Shown here: in pieces, positions 63,175 through 64,000 of the stretch | How the letters are laid out: each line of letters begins with the position of its first letter | Position numbering within the stretch: the first letter of the stretch is position 1 | NCBI RefSeq assembly: GCF_002368035.1 | Contig: NZ_AP018223.1 | Span: forward strand, 1,404,449-1,468,448 | Length of the DNA stretch: 64,000 bases | Reading direction: 5' to 3' | Origin: Nostoc linckia NIES-25 | Lineage (GTDB): Bacteria; Cyanobacteriota; Cyanobacteriia; Cyanobacteriales; Nostocaceae | Position numbers and translations under genes: made by a program | The notes under the pieces: generated by a model | Databases searched by the model: none | Seen by the model: the letters and a program-made list of their open reading frames with translations, nothing else | What the model was told of the DNA's origin: nothing

Positions 63175-63999
63175 CTAGCCCCTCTGAGAGATGCGCTTCT
63201 GGAAGATTACCACCACAAGTAGAAAACCACCGCGGAGTACGAGTTGCCACCAAGGAGTGATGGTTCCCTCAAGATTCAAAAGATTGTACATCATTCCTAG
63301 TAAAAGCACGCCGACCAGCGTCGGGAAAACGCTTCCCTGACCCCCTGCGAGAAACGTGCCCCCCATAACGGTCGCGGCGATCGCATCTGTTTCCCAGCCA
63401 AAGGCAGCTACAGGCTGACCCGCCCCTAGACGACCTGCGAGAATAACACCAGCCAGCCCTGACAGCAAACCGCTAAATGTGTAAACTGCCAGCTTTACTC
63501 GGTTTGGGTTGACGCCCATCAGCCGGGATGCCTCCTCGTTATTGCCAATAGCGAATATGTGCAACCCTAATTGGCTTCTGTGCAGCATAAACCAAGCTGC
63601 AAAATATAACAGTGCGACTATCAGCACGGGGACAGGAACAAAACCGATGAACCCCCTACCCAACCAAACAAACCCCGATGCTGCTGATGATACGGCAATG
63701 GATTTCTCCTGAGTGATGCTCAATGCCAGTCCGCGGGCTGCGCTGGCAGTGAATAACGTCACAACGAATGGCTGGAGCCGCGCGCGAGACACGAGAAGAC
63801 CATTGACTAGACCTAATAAAGTGGTGCTGGCAATGCCGCTGGCGATCGCCACGAAGCTTCCTTGTCCGGCCAGCATTGCTGCCACAACACCACCTAGAGC
63901 AACAAAGGAACCTACAGACAAATCGATTCCTCCACTGACGATTACGACAGTCATGCCCAGCGCCACGATGGCAAGCATACTGTTCTGTCGCATGATGTT
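63175..63999 (-). CDS. Sugar ABC transporter permease (RbsC-type), 5' end outside window
   Basis: The frame is open to the window edge, so the N-terminal part is missing; the first in-window ATG (63993) is not the likely start. About 273 residues are visible, with seven or eight hydrophobic segments. Family motifs are GMTVVIVSGGIDLSVGSFVA at the start, GLVNGLLVSRARLQPFVVTL, IGNNEEASRLMGVNPNRVKL and GGTFLAGGQGSVFPTLVG near the end. This is the BPD_transp_2 permease family that imports ribose or similar sugars with a binding protein and an ATPase, which must lie beyond the window. Confidence 0.9.
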   Translation of the reverse strand, partial: NIMRQNSMLAIVALGMTVVIVSGGIDLSVGSFVALGGVVAAMLAGQGSFVAIASGIASTTLLGLVNGLLVSRARLQPFVVTLFTASAARGLALSITQEKSIAVSSAASGFVWLGRGFIGFVPVPVLIVALLYFAAWFMLHRSQLGLHIFAIGNNEEASRLMGVNPNRVKLAVYTFSGLLSGLAGVILAGRLGAGQPVAAFGWETDAIAATVMGGTFLAGGQGSVFPTLVGVLLLGMMYNLLNLEGTITPWWQLVLRGGFLLVVVIFQKRISQRG

Positions 64000-64000
64000 C

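Overview
The window looks like a chromosomal segment from a filamentous, probably nitrogen-fixing cyanobacterium (order Nostocales; genus not determined). The evidence is AT-rich DNA with very frequent HIP1 octamers (GCGATCGC), a lone Mo-nitrogenase C-terminal-domain protein, a CAAD thylakoid protein, a CrtR carotenoid hydroxylase, KaiB/KaiC paralogues, PilT, GlgA and many short dispersed repeats. No rRNA, tRNA or transposase gene was recognised.

Layout. 1-5 kb: edge of an exported-protein gene, a Tat-exported PhoX phosphatase with a Pho-box-like leader, a DUF2358 protein overlapping a HigB/HigA toxin-antitoxin pair, and a degraded DGxHR/DUF262-like plus HNH nuclease gene. 5-13 kb (minus strand): uvrA carrying an in-frame repeat insertion, tenA, a pentapeptide-repeat/TPR protein, a YefM/YoeB pair with a TGTACA operator, and a two-component system. 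13-14.4 kb: two small exported proteins that share a leader motif with the region upstream of the two-component genes. 14.4-23 kb: a 1038-residue repeat membrane protein, a triple-repeat general-stress protein, a BON lipoprotein, a CAAD protein and an acidic hydrophilic protein. 23-39 kb: housekeeping and metabolism (metallophosphatase, lipid kinase, sterol-desaturase-like protein, crtR, LprI-like protein, Uma2, hemC, glgA, M23 peptidase, glutathione transferase, arylsulfotransferase-like protein, aldo/keto reductase). 39-49 kb: a signalling island with a CheY-like regulator, an 800-residue hybrid regulator/diguanylate cyclase, a KaiC-like ATPase, two KaiB-like proteins and a multi-PAS histidine kinase. 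49-56 kb: a peptidoglycan-binding protein, wecB, a small membrane protein, pilT and a protein ending in a KaiB-like domain. 56-58.2 kb: a CRISPR array of 30 repeats and 29 spacers with no cas gene in the window. 58-64 kb: an exported unknown, the Mo-nitrogenase C-terminal-domain protein, an HtrA-like pseudoprotease next to an intact HtrA-like protease and a NarL-type regulator, and a sugar ABC permease running off the edge.

The most distinctive feature is the density of small non-autonomous repeats. At least six families with terminal inverted repeats are present, several with visible target duplications. One copy sits inside the crtR reading frame, one inside uvrA, one between a putative promoter and its gene, and one is nested in another repeat. 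The best candidates for less-described biology are the Kai-like signalling island without KaiA, the pseudoprotease/protease/regulator operon, and the two-component system with its paired small exported proteins.
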